A stretch of 64,000 nucleotides of DNA from contig JAEINT010000002.1 in the NCBI GenBank assembly GCA_016342745.1, positions 186,001-250,000 on the forward strand. The letters run 5' to 3'. The notes below the pieces were generated by a model. The model was not told where the DNA came from. It saw only the letters and a program-made list of their open reading frames with translations, and made no database searches. The first letter of the stretch is position 1, and every line of letters begins with the position of its first letter. The position numbers and the translations under genes were made by a program. Of the stretch, positions 18,484-27,352 are shown in pieces. This DNA comes from Labilibaculum sp. (GTDB taxonomy: Bacteria; Bacteroidota; Bacteroidia; Bacteroidales; Marinifilaceae).

Positions 18484-18714
18484 TTATGCTTTTATATATA
18501 GTCCGTTGCTATCCTTAAAGCTTCCAACTATTATAATAATTAAATCAATTAGAGTCCAGATACCTAATCCACCTAAAGTTAATAGCATTAATACACCAGT
18601 TCCTATTTTACCTGTATAAAAACGATGTACACCTAATCCTCCTAAGAATAAACATAAAAGTAAGGTTGCTACAAAATTTTTATCACTATTCTGAAGGGTA
18701 ATTTGATTTTCCAT
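18484..18714 (-). CDS. TM2 domain protein
   Basis: The protein has 76 residues. After a short polar N-terminus it has the TM2 signature: [22 protein letters not shown], a turn, then [22 protein letters not shown], two hydrophobic helices with the conserved G-x-H-R-F-Y and W-x-x-(I/L)D motifs. It is a small inner-membrane protein of unknown function, common in Bacteroidota. Monocistronic. Confidence 0.92.
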   Translation of the reverse strand: MENQITLQNSDKNFVATLLLCLFLGGLGVHRFYTGKIGTGVLMLLTLGGLGIWTLIDLIIIIVGSFKDSNGLYIKA

Positions 18715-18791
18715 ATCTGTTTTAAATTATTATTAATAAGTGTTAGCTAATATAATAATAATTTAAAAAACGAATACTGTTTAGTGTAAAT

Positions 18792-18832
18792 AAAAAAAAG
18801 CTGTTGAAAATGAATTCAACAGCCTTTTTTTG
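18792..18832. terminator. Bidirectional terminator of the queA operon
   Basis: The stem GCTGTTGAA/TTCAACAGC (18800-18808 with 18815-18823) is flanked by A8 on the left and T7 on the right. It lies just after the queA stop on the minus strand. Confidence 0.9.
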
Positions 18833-18846
18833 AAAGTATCTTTTGA

Positions 18847-19896
18847 TTATATAATCAACATTGCATCACCATAAGTTCCGAAACGATATTTTTCTTTGAT
18901 TGCTTCTTCGTAAGCAGCCATTACATTATCGTATCCTCCAAAAGCACAAGCCATCATCATTAAAGTAGAAAGAGGCAAGTGGAAATTGGTTACCATACTA
19001 TTTGGTACATGAAAATCGAATGGAGGGAAAATAAATTTGTTGGTCCATCCTTCAAATGGTTTAAGCGTTCCCATAGTAGAAACAGAGGTTTCTAAAGTAC
19101 GAACAACAGTTGTACCTACGGCACAAATGTTTTTCTTCTTTTTCTTTGCTTTGTTTACTTTTTCAACCGCCAAATCGTTAATTTCGATTTGTTCTGAGTC
19201 CATTTTGTGCTTGGTTAAATCTTCCACATCAACGCTTCTGAAATTTCCCAAACCAACATGCAAAGTAACTTCTGCAAAATCGACTCCTTTAATCTCTAAA
19301 CGTTTCATTAGCTCACGGCTAAAGTGCATTCCAGCAGTTGGAGCAGCAACAGCACCTTCGTGCTTAGCAAAAATAGTTTGGTAGCGTTCAGCATCTTCTG
19401 GCTCAACAGCACGATCTATAAATTTAGGAAGAGGTGTTTCACCTAATCCGTAAAGTGCCTTTTTAAAATCTTCGTAAGGTCCGTCGTATAAGAAACGAAG
19501 TGTTCTTCCTCTTGAAGTTGTATTGTCAATTACCTCAGCAACTAATAAATCATCATCTCCAAAATACAATTTGTTACCAATTCTGATTTTACGAGCAGGA
19601 TCAACCAATACATCCCAAAGTCTTTGCTCACGATTTAATTCTCTAAGCAAAAATACTTCAATTTCAGCACCTGTTTTTTCCTTGTTACCATACAAACGAG
19701 CAGGAAAAACTTTGGTATTGTTAAAAACCATAACATCTTCATTGTCAAAGTAATCGATAAGATCTTTGAAAATTTTGTGTTCGATTTTTCCAGTTTCCTT
19801 GTGAAGCACCAATAAGCGAGATTCATCTCTGTTGTATGCTGGATGTAAAGCAATAAGTTCGCTAGGTAATTTATATTTAAACTTCGATAACTTCAT
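18847..19896 (-). CDS. queA: S-adenosylmethionine:tRNA ribosyltransferase-isomerase
   Basis: The protein has 349 residues, the usual QueA length. It starts [31 protein letters not shown]. Conserved blocks include [30 protein letters not shown] and [13 protein letters not shown], then [17 protein letters not shown]. It transfers ribose from SAM to preQ1-modified tRNA to make epoxyqueuosine, the penultimate step of queuosine synthesis. It is the last gene of the ftsX-DUF3098-uppP-truB-queA group, 82 bp after truB, and is followed by a terminator. Confidence 0.97.
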   Translation of the reverse strand: MKLSKFKYKLPSELIALHPAYNRDESRLLVLHKETGKIEHKIFKDLIDYFDNEDVMVFNNTKVFPARLYGNKEKTGAEIEVFLLRELNREQRLWDVLVDPARKIRIGNKLYFGDDDLLVAEVIDNTTSRGRTLRFLYDGPYEDFKKALYGLGETPLPKFIDRAVEPEDAERYQTIFAKHEGAVAAPTAGMHFSRELMKRLEIKGVDFAEVTLHVGLGNFRSVDVEDLTKHKMDSEQIEINDLAVEKVNKAKKKKKNICAVGTTVVRTLETSVSTMGTLKPFEGWTNKFIFPPFDFHVPNSMVTNFHLPLSTLMMMACAFGGYDNVMAAYEEAIKEKYRFGTYGDAMLII

Positions 19897-19978
19897 AATG
19901 CAGTATGACTTTTATTTTTGGTTTTTTGTTAATAGGAAAGGGCAAAGCTTCCCTTTTTACGAAAAGATCGCAAGATAG

Positions 19979-20683
19979 TTATAAATTTTCTAAGAATTTT
20001 ATAAAATCTTCAATTTCAAGGGCATCGTTGATGTGAAAATCGCCGATTTTAGTTCTTTCCAATGCAGTTAAGTGTGCGCCACTATTCAGTTTTTGGCCAA
20101 TATCGCGGGCTAAGGCTCTTATATAGGTTCCTTTGCTGCAAACAACTCTTATTTTTAAGCTGTTTTGATCAAATTCTAAAACTTCGATCTCATCGATCGC
20201 TAAAGTTTTCATCTTAATTTCTACCTCTTGTCCTTTGCGAGCATATTCGTAAGCTCTCTTGCCATTTACTTTTACAGCAGAATAATCGGGAGGTCGTTGC
20301 TGAATTTCACCAATAAATCCTTTTAAGGTTTCATTAATCAATTCTCTGGTAATGTGTTCTGTCGGGTACTTTTCATCTATTTCGGTTTCGAGATCGAATG
20401 ATGGAGTTGTAGCACCCAATTGCAAAGTAGCAATGTATTCTTTTACCTGAGATTGGTAGGAATCTATTTTTTTGGTGTACTTTCCTATACAAACAATTAA
20501 GAGCCCAGTTGCTAAAGGATCTAAAGTTCCAGCATGTCCAACTTTAATTTTTTTGAAGTGATATTTATGCTTGATTTTGAATTTTATTTTATTCACTAAA
20601 TCAAACGAAGTCCATTCATAAGGCTTATTGAAAAGAAGTAATGCCCCTTCTTGAAAATCATTATCAGTCTCAAATTGAATCAT
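19979..20683 (-). CDS. truB: tRNA pseudouridine(55) synthase
   Basis: The protein has 234 residues. The N-terminus FNKPYEWTSFDLVNKIK and the catalytic block HAGTLDPLATGLLIVCIGKYTK (catalytic Asp near residue 54) are diagnostic. PDYSAVKVNGKRAYEYAR and SKGTYIRALARDIG follow. It makes the universal pseudouridine 55 of tRNA. It lacks a long C-terminal PUA domain, as in other Bacteroidota forms. It lies between uppP and queA on the same strand. Confidence 0.97.
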   Translation of the reverse strand: MIQFETDNDFQEGALLLFNKPYEWTSFDLVNKIKFKIKHKYHFKKIKVGHAGTLDPLATGLLIVCIGKYTKKIDSYQSQVKEYIATLQLGATTPSFDLETEIDEKYPTEHITRELINETLKGFIGEIQQRPPDYSAVKVNGKRAYEYARKGQEVEIKMKTLAIDEIEVLEFDQNSLKIRVVCSKGTYIRALARDIGQKLNSGAHLTALERTKIGDFHINDALEIEDFIKFLENL

Positions 20684-20720
20684 CTATAATCGGATTAAGT
20701 GGGAGAACCCATTTTTTAAA

Positions 20721-21509
20721 TTAGGCTGCAAAAATAGCAATAAGTCCGATAAGAAGGCAATAAATTGCAAAATAGATTAGTTTTCCTTTTTTCACCAACT
20801 TAATCATCCAGCTACAAGCCAATAAACCAGATAGAAATGCGCCAATAAAACCAACAACAAGTGGCATTAATTCTATCGATCCTTGTGATGTATAGGTTCC
20901 TTTAAAAATACTAAGTATGTTTTCCCCAATAATAGGAACCAAAACCATTAAGAAAGAGAACTTAGCAACTTCAGATTTCTTATTTTTTAACAATAAGCCA
21001 GTTGCTATGGTTGCTCCAGATCTTGAAATACCAGGAAGAATAGCAAAAGTTTGGGCTATGCCGATAAGTAGAGCATCACGAAAGGAAATCTCTTTTTCTT
21101 TTTGTTTGGCGTAGTAGGTAAAGGCTAAGAATGTGGCCGTAATTAAAAGCATAAAGCCAACCACGAATAAAATTCGGTCGGTATTAAAGATTGCCTCTAC
21201 TTCGTCTTTAAAAAACACACCAACAATTCCTATTGGAATCATAGAAATGGCAATTTTAGAAACGTATTGGGTCGACTCGTTCCATTGGAAACAAAAAAGA
21301 CCTTTTAGAAGTTCCCAAATATCTTTACGAAAGACTATGATGGTACTTAAAACAGTTGCGCCATGAACAACAACTGTAAAGGCTAAATTATTTTCGGCGT
21401 TAACACCTAAAAGTACTTTGCCAATTTCCAAATGGCCACTGCTACTAACCGGTAAAAATTCGGTCAATCCTTGCAGTAAACCTAGAAGTAATGCTTCAAT
21501 CCAGTTCAT
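20721..21509 (-). CDS. uppP: Undecaprenyl-diphosphate phosphatase
   Basis: The protein has 262 residues and about eight transmembrane helices. Motif 1 is LLQGLTEFLPVSSSGHLEIGKVLLG and motif 2 is AILPGISRSGATI, both signatures of the BacA/UppP family. It recycles undecaprenyl diphosphate to the monophosphate lipid carrier for peptidoglycan and surface polymers. It lies 37 bp upstream of truB in the operon. Confidence 0.97.
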   Translation of the reverse strand: MNWIEALLLGLLQGLTEFLPVSSSGHLEIGKVLLGVNAENNLAFTVVVHGATVLSTIIVFRKDIWELLKGLFCFQWNESTQYVSKIAISMIPIGIVGVFFKDEVEAIFNTDRILFVVGFMLLITATFLAFTYYAKQKEKEISFRDALLIGIAQTFAILPGISRSGATIATGLLLKNKKSEVAKFSFLMVLVPIIGENILSIFKGTYTSQGSIELMPLVVGFIGAFLSGLLACSWMIKLVKKGKLIYFAIYCLLIGLIAIFAA

Positions 21510-21574
21510 ACAATAATAAATAGAAGGCTAACCAATTGAAAAATTGGCAGCTATTAGAATGTTATTAAAAAGAT

Positions 21575-21817
21575 TTATTGTTTTTTAGGCTTTTTCATGA
21601 TGGCGTAGATTTCAAAAGCGAAACCAAACAAGACCACCATCGGCGCTAAAGTAATTCTTCTAAAACTAAAAATGCTTTCATCAAAGACATTAGGATCATC
21701 CGATCCGCCTCCCATCATCAATAGAAATCCTACAATAATAATTACGAAACCAATTACAATTAGCTTGTAGTTTTCTTTTGAAAGGGCAAAATCGAGTTTT
21801 TTATCTTGATTGTTCAT
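21575..21817 (-). CDS. DUF3098 membrane protein
   Basis: The chosen ATG at 21817 gives MNNQDKKLDFALSKENYKLI, the usual N-terminus of the family; an in-frame TTG nine codons upstream is rejected. The protein has 80 residues and two transmembrane helices around a short GGGSDDPNVFDESIFSFRRITLAP loop characteristic of DUF3098. It nearly always sits between ftsX and uppP in Bacteroidota, which suggests an envelope or division role, but the function is unknown. Confidence 0.92.
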   Translation of the reverse strand: MNNQDKKLDFALSKENYKLIVIGFVIIIVGFLLMMGGGSDDPNVFDESIFSFRRITLAPMVVLFGFAFEIYAIMKKPKKQ

Positions 21818-21935
21818 GTGTGAAAATTTTGTCTGTTTTGACAATTAGAGATCAAAAATACAATAAACTATTTAAAGTGCCTTATGTTATAGCAAATGCG
21901 ACCAATAAGATCGGTATTGCAAATCAAGGCAATTG

Positions 21936-22808
21936 CTAATACAAAGATCTTGATTCTAGACTTAAGTATTTATTTACAGCAAATAAGGTTGATATCCAGG
22001 TAATAAAAAGCCCCATCAATAAAATGATTAGAAACAAGGCACCAATCATTTCAACATTAGTAAAATTAATAACCTGTCTTAATTCTTTTTGTGAAAAATA
22101 GATTACACCTAAAAGCATTGCATTGGCAATTAATGCACCCAATATTCCTTGCATTAGGGTTTTAGCCATAAAGGGTTTGCGAATAAATCCACGAGTGGCA
22201 CCAACCAATTGCATGGTGTTAATAATAAATCGCTGTGCATAAATGGAAAGGCGAATGGTGTTGTTAATCAGTGTAAAAGAGATAATGAAAAGCAATGCGC
22301 TAAAGCCTAAAATAATTAAACTGATGCGTTTTACATTCTCGTTAACAAGGTGTACCAATGATTTTTGGTAAGAAATCTCCTGTACTTGGCTGAATTTTTT
22401 AAAATCTTTTTCGATTACTGCAATACTGTCTGGGTTGGCATATTCAGCGTAAAGTTTTACATCAATTGAAGCGAGTAGGGGATTGTAACCTAAAAAGGAG
22501 ATAAAATCTTCGCCCAATTCCGCTTGAAGCTCTTTGGCAGCTGTTTCCTTATCGACAAATTCAGTTGATTTTACATAGCTTGTTGCATCCAATGTTTTTT
22601 GCAAACGACGTGTTTCTACTTCTTTAACATTGTCTTTTAGGATTATAGAAACACCAATATTTTCTTTCACATAATTGGATAGTTGATTGGCGTTTAGGAT
22701 CAGTAAACCCATTAATCCTAGCATGAAAAGAACCAATGAAATACTAATAACCGAAGTAATATATGAGGAACGAAGTCTACGTTTTGTACCTTTTTCTTTG
22801 TATGTCAT
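21936..22808 (-). CDS. ftsX: Cell-division protein FtsX
   Basis: The protein has 290 residues with a four-helix FtsX topology. A cytoplasmic N-terminus and TM1 (YITSVISISLVLFMLGLMGLLIL) are followed by a periplasmic domain (NIGVSIILKDNVKEVETRRLQKTLDA, then ELGEDFISFLGYNPLLASIDVKL) and three C-terminal helices with the NTIRLSIYAQRFIINTMQLVGATRGFIRKPF segment. With FtsE (not in this window) it forms an ABC-like complex that controls septal peptidoglycan hydrolysis. It is the first gene of the minus-strand group that ends with queA. Confidence 0.96.
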   Translation of the reverse strand: MTYKEKGTKRRLRSSYITSVISISLVLFMLGLMGLLILNANQLSNYVKENIGVSIILKDNVKEVETRRLQKTLDATSYVKSTEFVDKETAAKELQAELGEDFISFLGYNPLLASIDVKLYAEYANPDSIAVIEKDFKKFSQVQEISYQKSLVHLVNENVKRISLIILGFSALLFIISFTLINNTIRLSIYAQRFIINTMQLVGATRGFIRKPFMAKTLMQGILGALIANAMLLGVIYFSQKELRQVINFTNVEMIGALFLIILLMGLFITWISTLFAVNKYLSLESRSLY

Positions 22809-23015
22809 TCTAAACGAAATTAAAGAATTGTATTTGATTTTTAGATCAAATGTTAAGCAAAATTTGACTGGATGTCATGCGAAAATACAATTTTTCATTC
22901 AAAATATATCATTACGTGCTTGAATTTGAATGAGACTCTCATTTTGAAACGCTTTCACAAGAAATCTATTTTGTTAAATTTGTAATTAAATCCATTTCTA
23001 ATTCAATTCTACAGC

Positions 23016-24485
23016 TTGGGAATCATTCGTCAACAAACTATAAAAGGAACTGTGGTTTCCTATATTGGAGCCATTTTGGGGCTTGTAAATACAGGCATTC
23101 TCTTTCCTAAATTTTTTGCAACCGATCAAATTGGATTGATTATATGGCTGGGTGCTATAACAACTGTTGCGGCCCAGTTTTCTACGCTTGGCTTTAACAA
23201 TGTAACTGCTCGATTATTTCCTTATTTTCGCAACGAAAATGTAAACCATAACGGCTATCTCTTTATTTTGTTTTGGGTAGGAATGGCAGGTTTTGTACTT
23301 TCTTTAATCAGCTATTTTATCTTGCAACCTGTTGCGGTAAATATGTATAGTGAAGAATCGCCATTGTACTTAGATTACCTTATTTACTTGATTCCATTGG
23401 TGTTTTTCACCTTGTTTTATAATCTTTTTGAAGGCTATAATCGGGTCATGTATGATGCAGTTTCGGGAACAATGTTAAGAGATATTGTATTTAAATTATT
23501 CAACCTCAGCTTTATTCTATTGTTTGTTTTTGAGCTGATTGATTTTTCTCAATTTGTTTTTTATTACGTTTTGGCTTACTGTTCTCCTACGGTATTTTTG
23601 TTTATGCTATTGTGGTGGAGAGGTCAGATTTCTTTTGCATCCAATTTAAAATTTATAACTCCTGAACTTAGAAAATCCATCACCAGTGTGTCTTTGTATG
23701 GAATTCTGAATGGTTTGAGCGATAAATTGGCCAATCAGATCGATCGAATCATGATTGTAAGTTACATTGGCTTAGGAGCAAATGGTATTTTTGGTATCAT
23801 GTCTTATTTTGGCGTGTTGGTTTCTATGCCAGCGAGGACTTTACGGAAAATATCGAGTACTGTAATTGCCGAAGCATGGAAAAGGAACGATTTAAGTACA
23901 ATTTCGCAGATTTACTCTCAAAGTGGTTTGCATCAATTTATGCTTGGATGCCTCTTGTTTATTGGGATTTGGGTAAATATCGATAATGTATTCGAAATTG
24001 TAACTGATAAATTTGTAGATGGTAGGTACGTCGTATTTCTTATTGGCCTCGCTCATGTAATTCAGATGCTTTCTGGAGTGAGTGGAGTGATCATTCAATC
24101 TTCTCCCTACTACAAAATGCAGACAGTTTTTATGGGATCATATAGTCTATTAGTGATCATCACAAATGCAATAATGATACCAATTTGGGGAATAAATGGT
24201 GCAGCTATTGCTTCCTTGTTATCAACCCTAGTATTTAATTTGGCGAAATATTTATTTCTCTATAATAAGTACCAGCTACAGCCGCTCAATAGAAAGTACC
24301 TTTTGGTTGTATTGATTTCCTTAGTCGCTTATTATTCTGGTTACTTACTCCCACGAATGGACTCTTATTTTGTGGATATTGTACTTCGTTCAAGTCTAGT
24401 TGGAGGATTGTATGTTGCACTTTCTTACGCATTACACATCTCCACAGACTTTAATGAGTTTGTGAAAAAGCAATTGAAATTTTAA
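23016..24485 (+). CDS. Polysaccharide flippase (MATE/Wzx-like)
   Basis: The protein has 489 residues with about 12-14 transmembrane helices. The start is a TTG at 23016: the N-terminus it gives (GIIRQQTIKGTVVSYIGAILG) is the conserved beginning of this Bacteroidota flippase family, and no in-frame ATG is near. It is related to oligosaccharide/lipid-carrier flippases that export polymer repeat units. It converges with the tagD gene, 11 bp between stops, and beside the TagD/TagF-like genes it probably exports the same surface polymer (inference). Confidence 0.88.
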   Translation: MGIIRQQTIKGTVVSYIGAILGLVNTGILFPKFFATDQIGLIIWLGAITTVAAQFSTLGFNNVTARLFPYFRNENVNHNGYLFILFWVGMAGFVLSLISYFILQPVAVNMYSEESPLYLDYLIYLIPLVFFTLFYNLFEGYNRVMYDAVSGTMLRDIVFKLFNLSFILLFVFELIDFSQFVFYYVLAYCSPTVFLFMLLWWRGQISFASNLKFITPELRKSITSVSLYGILNGLSDKLANQIDRIMIVSYIGLGANGIFGIMSYFGVLVSMPARTLRKISSTVIAEAWKRNDLSTISQIYSQSGLHQFMLGCLLFIGIWVNIDNVFEIVTDKFVDGRYVVFLIGLAHVIQMLSGVSGVIIQSSPYYKMQTVFMGSYSLLVIITNAIMIPIWGINGAAIASLLSTLVFNLAKYLFLYNKYQLQPLNRKYLLVVLISLVAYYSGYLLPRMDSYFVDIVLRSSLVGGLYVALSYALHISTDFNEFVKKQLKF

Positions 24486-24496
24486 ATGCTAAAGAT

Positions 24497-24886
24497 TTAT
24501 TCTTTAATGATTTCGATTATTTCGGTAGTAGAAATAGATGGAGTGCGTTCAAGATAAACAACCTCACAAAGCGATTTGAATTCGTCGAAACGGCCTTCCC
24601 AGTCGTTTCCCATTACCAAAACATCTGCATTAAATTGTTTGATGTAATCTCCTTTAAGCTCTAGCGACTCTTCGTAAAAAACTTCGTCAACTACTTTAAG
24701 CGATTCAATAATACGCATGCGATCTTGTTGAGAATAGATCGGGTTTTTCTGTTTTTTGGAGTAGTTCAAAGCATCAGTTGAGATACCTACGATTAAGTAA
24801 TCACCTTGTGCTCTAGCACGTTCCAATATTTTTAAATGCCCGATGTGAAAAAGGTCAAATGTTCCAAAGGTGATGATTCTCTTCAT
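24497..24886 (-). CDS. tagD: Glycerol-3-phosphate cytidylyltransferase
   Basis: The protein has 129 residues, the full TagD length. The nucleotidyltransferase motifs are GTFDLFHIGHLKIL (HxGH) and the C-terminal RTPSISTTEI (RTxGISTT form), with VMGNDWEGRFDEFK between, typical of glycerol-3-phosphate cytidylyltransferases. It makes CDP-glycerol from CTP and sn-glycerol-3-phosphate. It lies 9 bp after the stop of a CDP-glycerol-dependent transferase, and the two transferases would use its product. Confidence 0.92.
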   Translation of the reverse strand: MKRIITFGTFDLFHIGHLKILERARAQGDYLIVGISTDALNYSKKQKNPIYSQQDRMRIIESLKVVDEVFYEESLELKGDYIKQFNADVLVMGNDWEGRFDEFKSLCEVVYLERTPSISTTEIIEIIKE

Positions 24887-24895
24887 AGTTTTTCT

Positions 24896-26131
24896 TTATT
24901 GGTTCTTGCGAAGATAATGTTCCTGAATGAAATTAAAAATTCTTTGAGAACTGTTATCATCTGTATTCAAGTACGACTTCTCGATTATTCTAGTTCTTTC
25001 TTGTACAAATTCATCCTTTTCTGTGAAGCTATAAAGCAAATCTTGTTTTAATTTTTCCTGATTTGTGGAAATCGATCCTACAAGGAAATCATTAAAGAAA
25101 GTGTGCAATTCTCTGTCCTTAGTTTCATATTTCTCACGATCATACAAAAGGAAAAAGATGGGTCGATTTAAAAGAATATAATCCATATAAATGGAAGAGT
25201 AATCACTAATCATTCCATCTACTTCTGGTAGAAAAGGATAAACATCTTTTACATTATCGTACCAAATAATTCGTTCGAAATCGCCGCTAATCGACTTGTA
25301 TTGTGGCAGTGGATGCAGTTTAAATACAAAAACAAAGCCATTGTCTAAAGCAAACTGGTTCAGCTTTTCCAGATCTAAAATGCCATCAGAAATGCCATCG
25401 CCACCAGTATCGCGAAATGTGGGAGCGTAAAGAATCGATTTAATTCCATTTTTTCGCATCTCAGCCACTTTATTAATGGTTTCAACATCTGAGTTGATTA
25501 GTGCATTTTTATACTTATCAGGATTTACAATCACATCATTTCTAGGATAGCCAGTGTCAATAAAATGATCGGATAGAAAGGCAGGTTTAAAAAATTCTTT
25601 TGTGAAAAATTCACCTGTTGAGATGAGGGCTTGATATTTTGGTAATTTACCAACAAAATTTAGAATAAAACGACGATATAAGGAGCTGGTTTCCTGAATA
25701 AAGAACTTATTACTGCGCTGTATTTTTTTGAAGCCAATGCCATGCCAAATCTGAATGATTTTAGCTCGCCAAAACAATTGAAATCGGCAGTTGTCCATCC
25801 ACGAAAAATTGTCAACAACAAAAACTTTGCTTTGAAGCATAATCCAGTAAGCTTTCGCTGATGGATAATACAGAATATTGTCATATTCCTTGCACAGCGT
25901 GTCGTAGGTATCTTTGTTGGCGGTTAACAAATAGAAGTCCTGATCTTTTTCTTTTTCGGATAAATAAAGAAAAAAGAATTTTACGTTATCGATAAAAAAA
26001 CCATCTTTTGCGCCCATAAGCACCATTCGATTTCTTTTTTTCGGAATCAAAAAAGTGAGGGGAACAATAAAGATCCATCCCAAAAGGGTGGTCAAGAAAA
26101 TTATTGGTTTGGAGTATTTGTTTAGGTTCAT
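24896..26131 (-). CDS. CDP-glycerol glycerophosphotransferase family protein
   Basis: The protein has 411 residues. An N-terminal hydrophobic segment (PIIFLTTLLGWIFIVPLTFLIP) anchors it to the inner membrane. The rest is a GT-B-like glycerophosphotransferase domain with KIIQIWHGIGFKKIQRS, SILYAPTFRDTG, FVFKLHPLPQYK and the signature MISDYSSIYMDYILLNRPIFFL (SDYSS). It resembles TagF/TagB-type enzymes that add glycerol phosphate (or another polyol phosphate) to a lipid-linked acceptor. Its ATG overlaps the stop of the preceding paralogue by 4 bp. Confidence 0.9.
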   Translation of the reverse strand: MNLNKYSKPIIFLTTLLGWIFIVPLTFLIPKKRNRMVLMGAKDGFFIDNVKFFFLYLSEKEKDQDFYLLTANKDTYDTLCKEYDNILYYPSAKAYWIMLQSKVFVVDNFSWMDNCRFQLFWRAKIIQIWHGIGFKKIQRSNKFFIQETSSLYRRFILNFVGKLPKYQALISTGEFFTKEFFKPAFLSDHFIDTGYPRNDVIVNPDKYKNALINSDVETINKVAEMRKNGIKSILYAPTFRDTGGDGISDGILDLEKLNQFALDNGFVFVFKLHPLPQYKSISGDFERIIWYDNVKDVYPFLPEVDGMISDYSSIYMDYILLNRPIFFLLYDREKYETKDRELHTFFNDFLVGSISTNQEKLKQDLLYSFTEKDEFVQERTRIIEKSYLNTDDNSSQRIFNFIQEHYLRKNQ

Positions 26132-27351
26132 TGATTCAATTTTCTAATTTCCTGAAAAACTCGTTCACAGCTGTTGTCATCTTGATATGTGTGATACAAA
26201 TCACGAATTTTCTTACGCCATTTCGCATGAGTTTGTGGTTTGTCGAAATATCGATGCAAATGTGTTATAAACTCTTTCTGATTTGATGGTTTTGCACCAG
26301 GAGTATTCTCATCAAAATCAATAAAGAAGCCTTTGTATTCGTTGTATTCCTCCAAATCGTAAGGTAAATATACAATCGGCCGATCCAAGAGTAAATAATC
26401 AATCCATAGAGAGGAATAGTCGGTTATCAATACATCAACGTAAGGCAACAGTTGGTACACATCTTCAAAGCGATCCTGATCTGCTTTTATGACTCGATCA
26501 ATTGCGAAAAAATCATGTGTTTTCTCAACAGTATTTCTCTTAATGTCTTCTTTATGACCGCGAACTAAAATGTAAGCATCTTCTTTTTCTAGAAAAGCGG
26601 AAAGTCTTTTTGCATCAAAATCTTCGAAAGGGAAAAAGTGTGTTTTATGACCTTCTTCGCGCCAAGTTGGTGCATATAAAATGATTTTTCGATCGAGAAT
26701 TGGATTGGCAACTAATAGTTCGGGGTTTAAACTAATATCCTGCAGCAAATAATCATTTCGAGGCAAGCCACTTACCCAAACATTGTTCATGTCGATATTG
26801 AAACCGGCTGCATGGATCATCTGTTCGAGTGGAGAACTGCCCACCATATACGTGTATTTCTGTAATTGACGTTCTTTCCCATATTTCCGCCACACAGGAG
26901 TTTGTAAACCCATTTTTTTCATTGGTGTACCGTGACCAAGATAGATAATATCCTTACACTTTTCATGCAAGTAATAGGGTTTAAATGCCGCAGCACTAAT
27001 GCCATATGAAAGAATCACATATTTACTCCTCAAGAACAAGAAAAAGCTCTTTAAGGACCAGGCATAAACTACTTCGCCAGGGAATTTTTCATTCAATTCT
27101 CGATACAAGGATTTGTGCGAAGTGAATAAGATACTGTTGAAATCATTTTTCTCACGCATGTATTCAAAAAGGTATCTCGAATTATCGAAATAGTGCTTTT
27201 CAGTAAGAAAAAATAAGGCAATGCGTTTATCTTTTCGGATTAGTTTCTCCAGTAAAGAATAGAATAAGCGCATTATAAATAGTACAATATGCAAAAAGAC
27301 AATTTTCTGCATAAAGTTGACAAACTGTTGTGTTCGTGTGTACCTACTCAT
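26128..27351 (-). CDS. CDP-glycerol glycerophosphotransferase family protein (paralogue)
   Basis: The chosen ATG at 27351 gives MSRYTRTQQFVNFMQKIVFL; an in-frame TTG at 27393 would overlap the yfhO-like gene and adds a poor N-terminus. The protein has 407 residues, with a membrane-associated N-terminus and a glycerophosphotransferase domain: DIIYLGHGTPMKKMG, IILYAPTWREEGH, ILVRGHKED and the signature VLITDYSSLWIDYLLLDRPIVYLPY. It is paralogous to the next gene; two such enzymes often act as primase and polymerase of a polyol-phosphate polymer. It starts 1 bp after the YfhO stop. Confidence 0.88.
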   Translation of the reverse strand: MSRYTRTQQFVNFMQKIVFLHIVLFIMRLFYSLLEKLIRKDKRIALFFLTEKHYFDNSRYLFEYMREKNDFNSILFTSHKSLYRELNEKFPGEVVYAWSLKSFFLFLRSKYVILSYGISAAAFKPYYLHEKCKDIIYLGHGTPMKKMGLQTPVWRKYGKERQLQKYTYMVGSSPLEQMIHAAGFNIDMNNVWVSGLPRNDYLLQDISLNPELLVANPILDRKIILYAPTWREEGHKTHFFPFEDFDAKRLSAFLEKEDAYILVRGHKEDIKRNTVEKTHDFFAIDRVIKADQDRFEDVYQLLPYVDVLITDYSSLWIDYLLLDRPIVYLPYDLEEYNEYKGFFIDFDENTPGAKPSNQKEFITHLHRYFDKPQTHAKWRKKIRDLYHTYQDDNSCERVFQEIRKLNQ

Positions 27352-27352
27352 T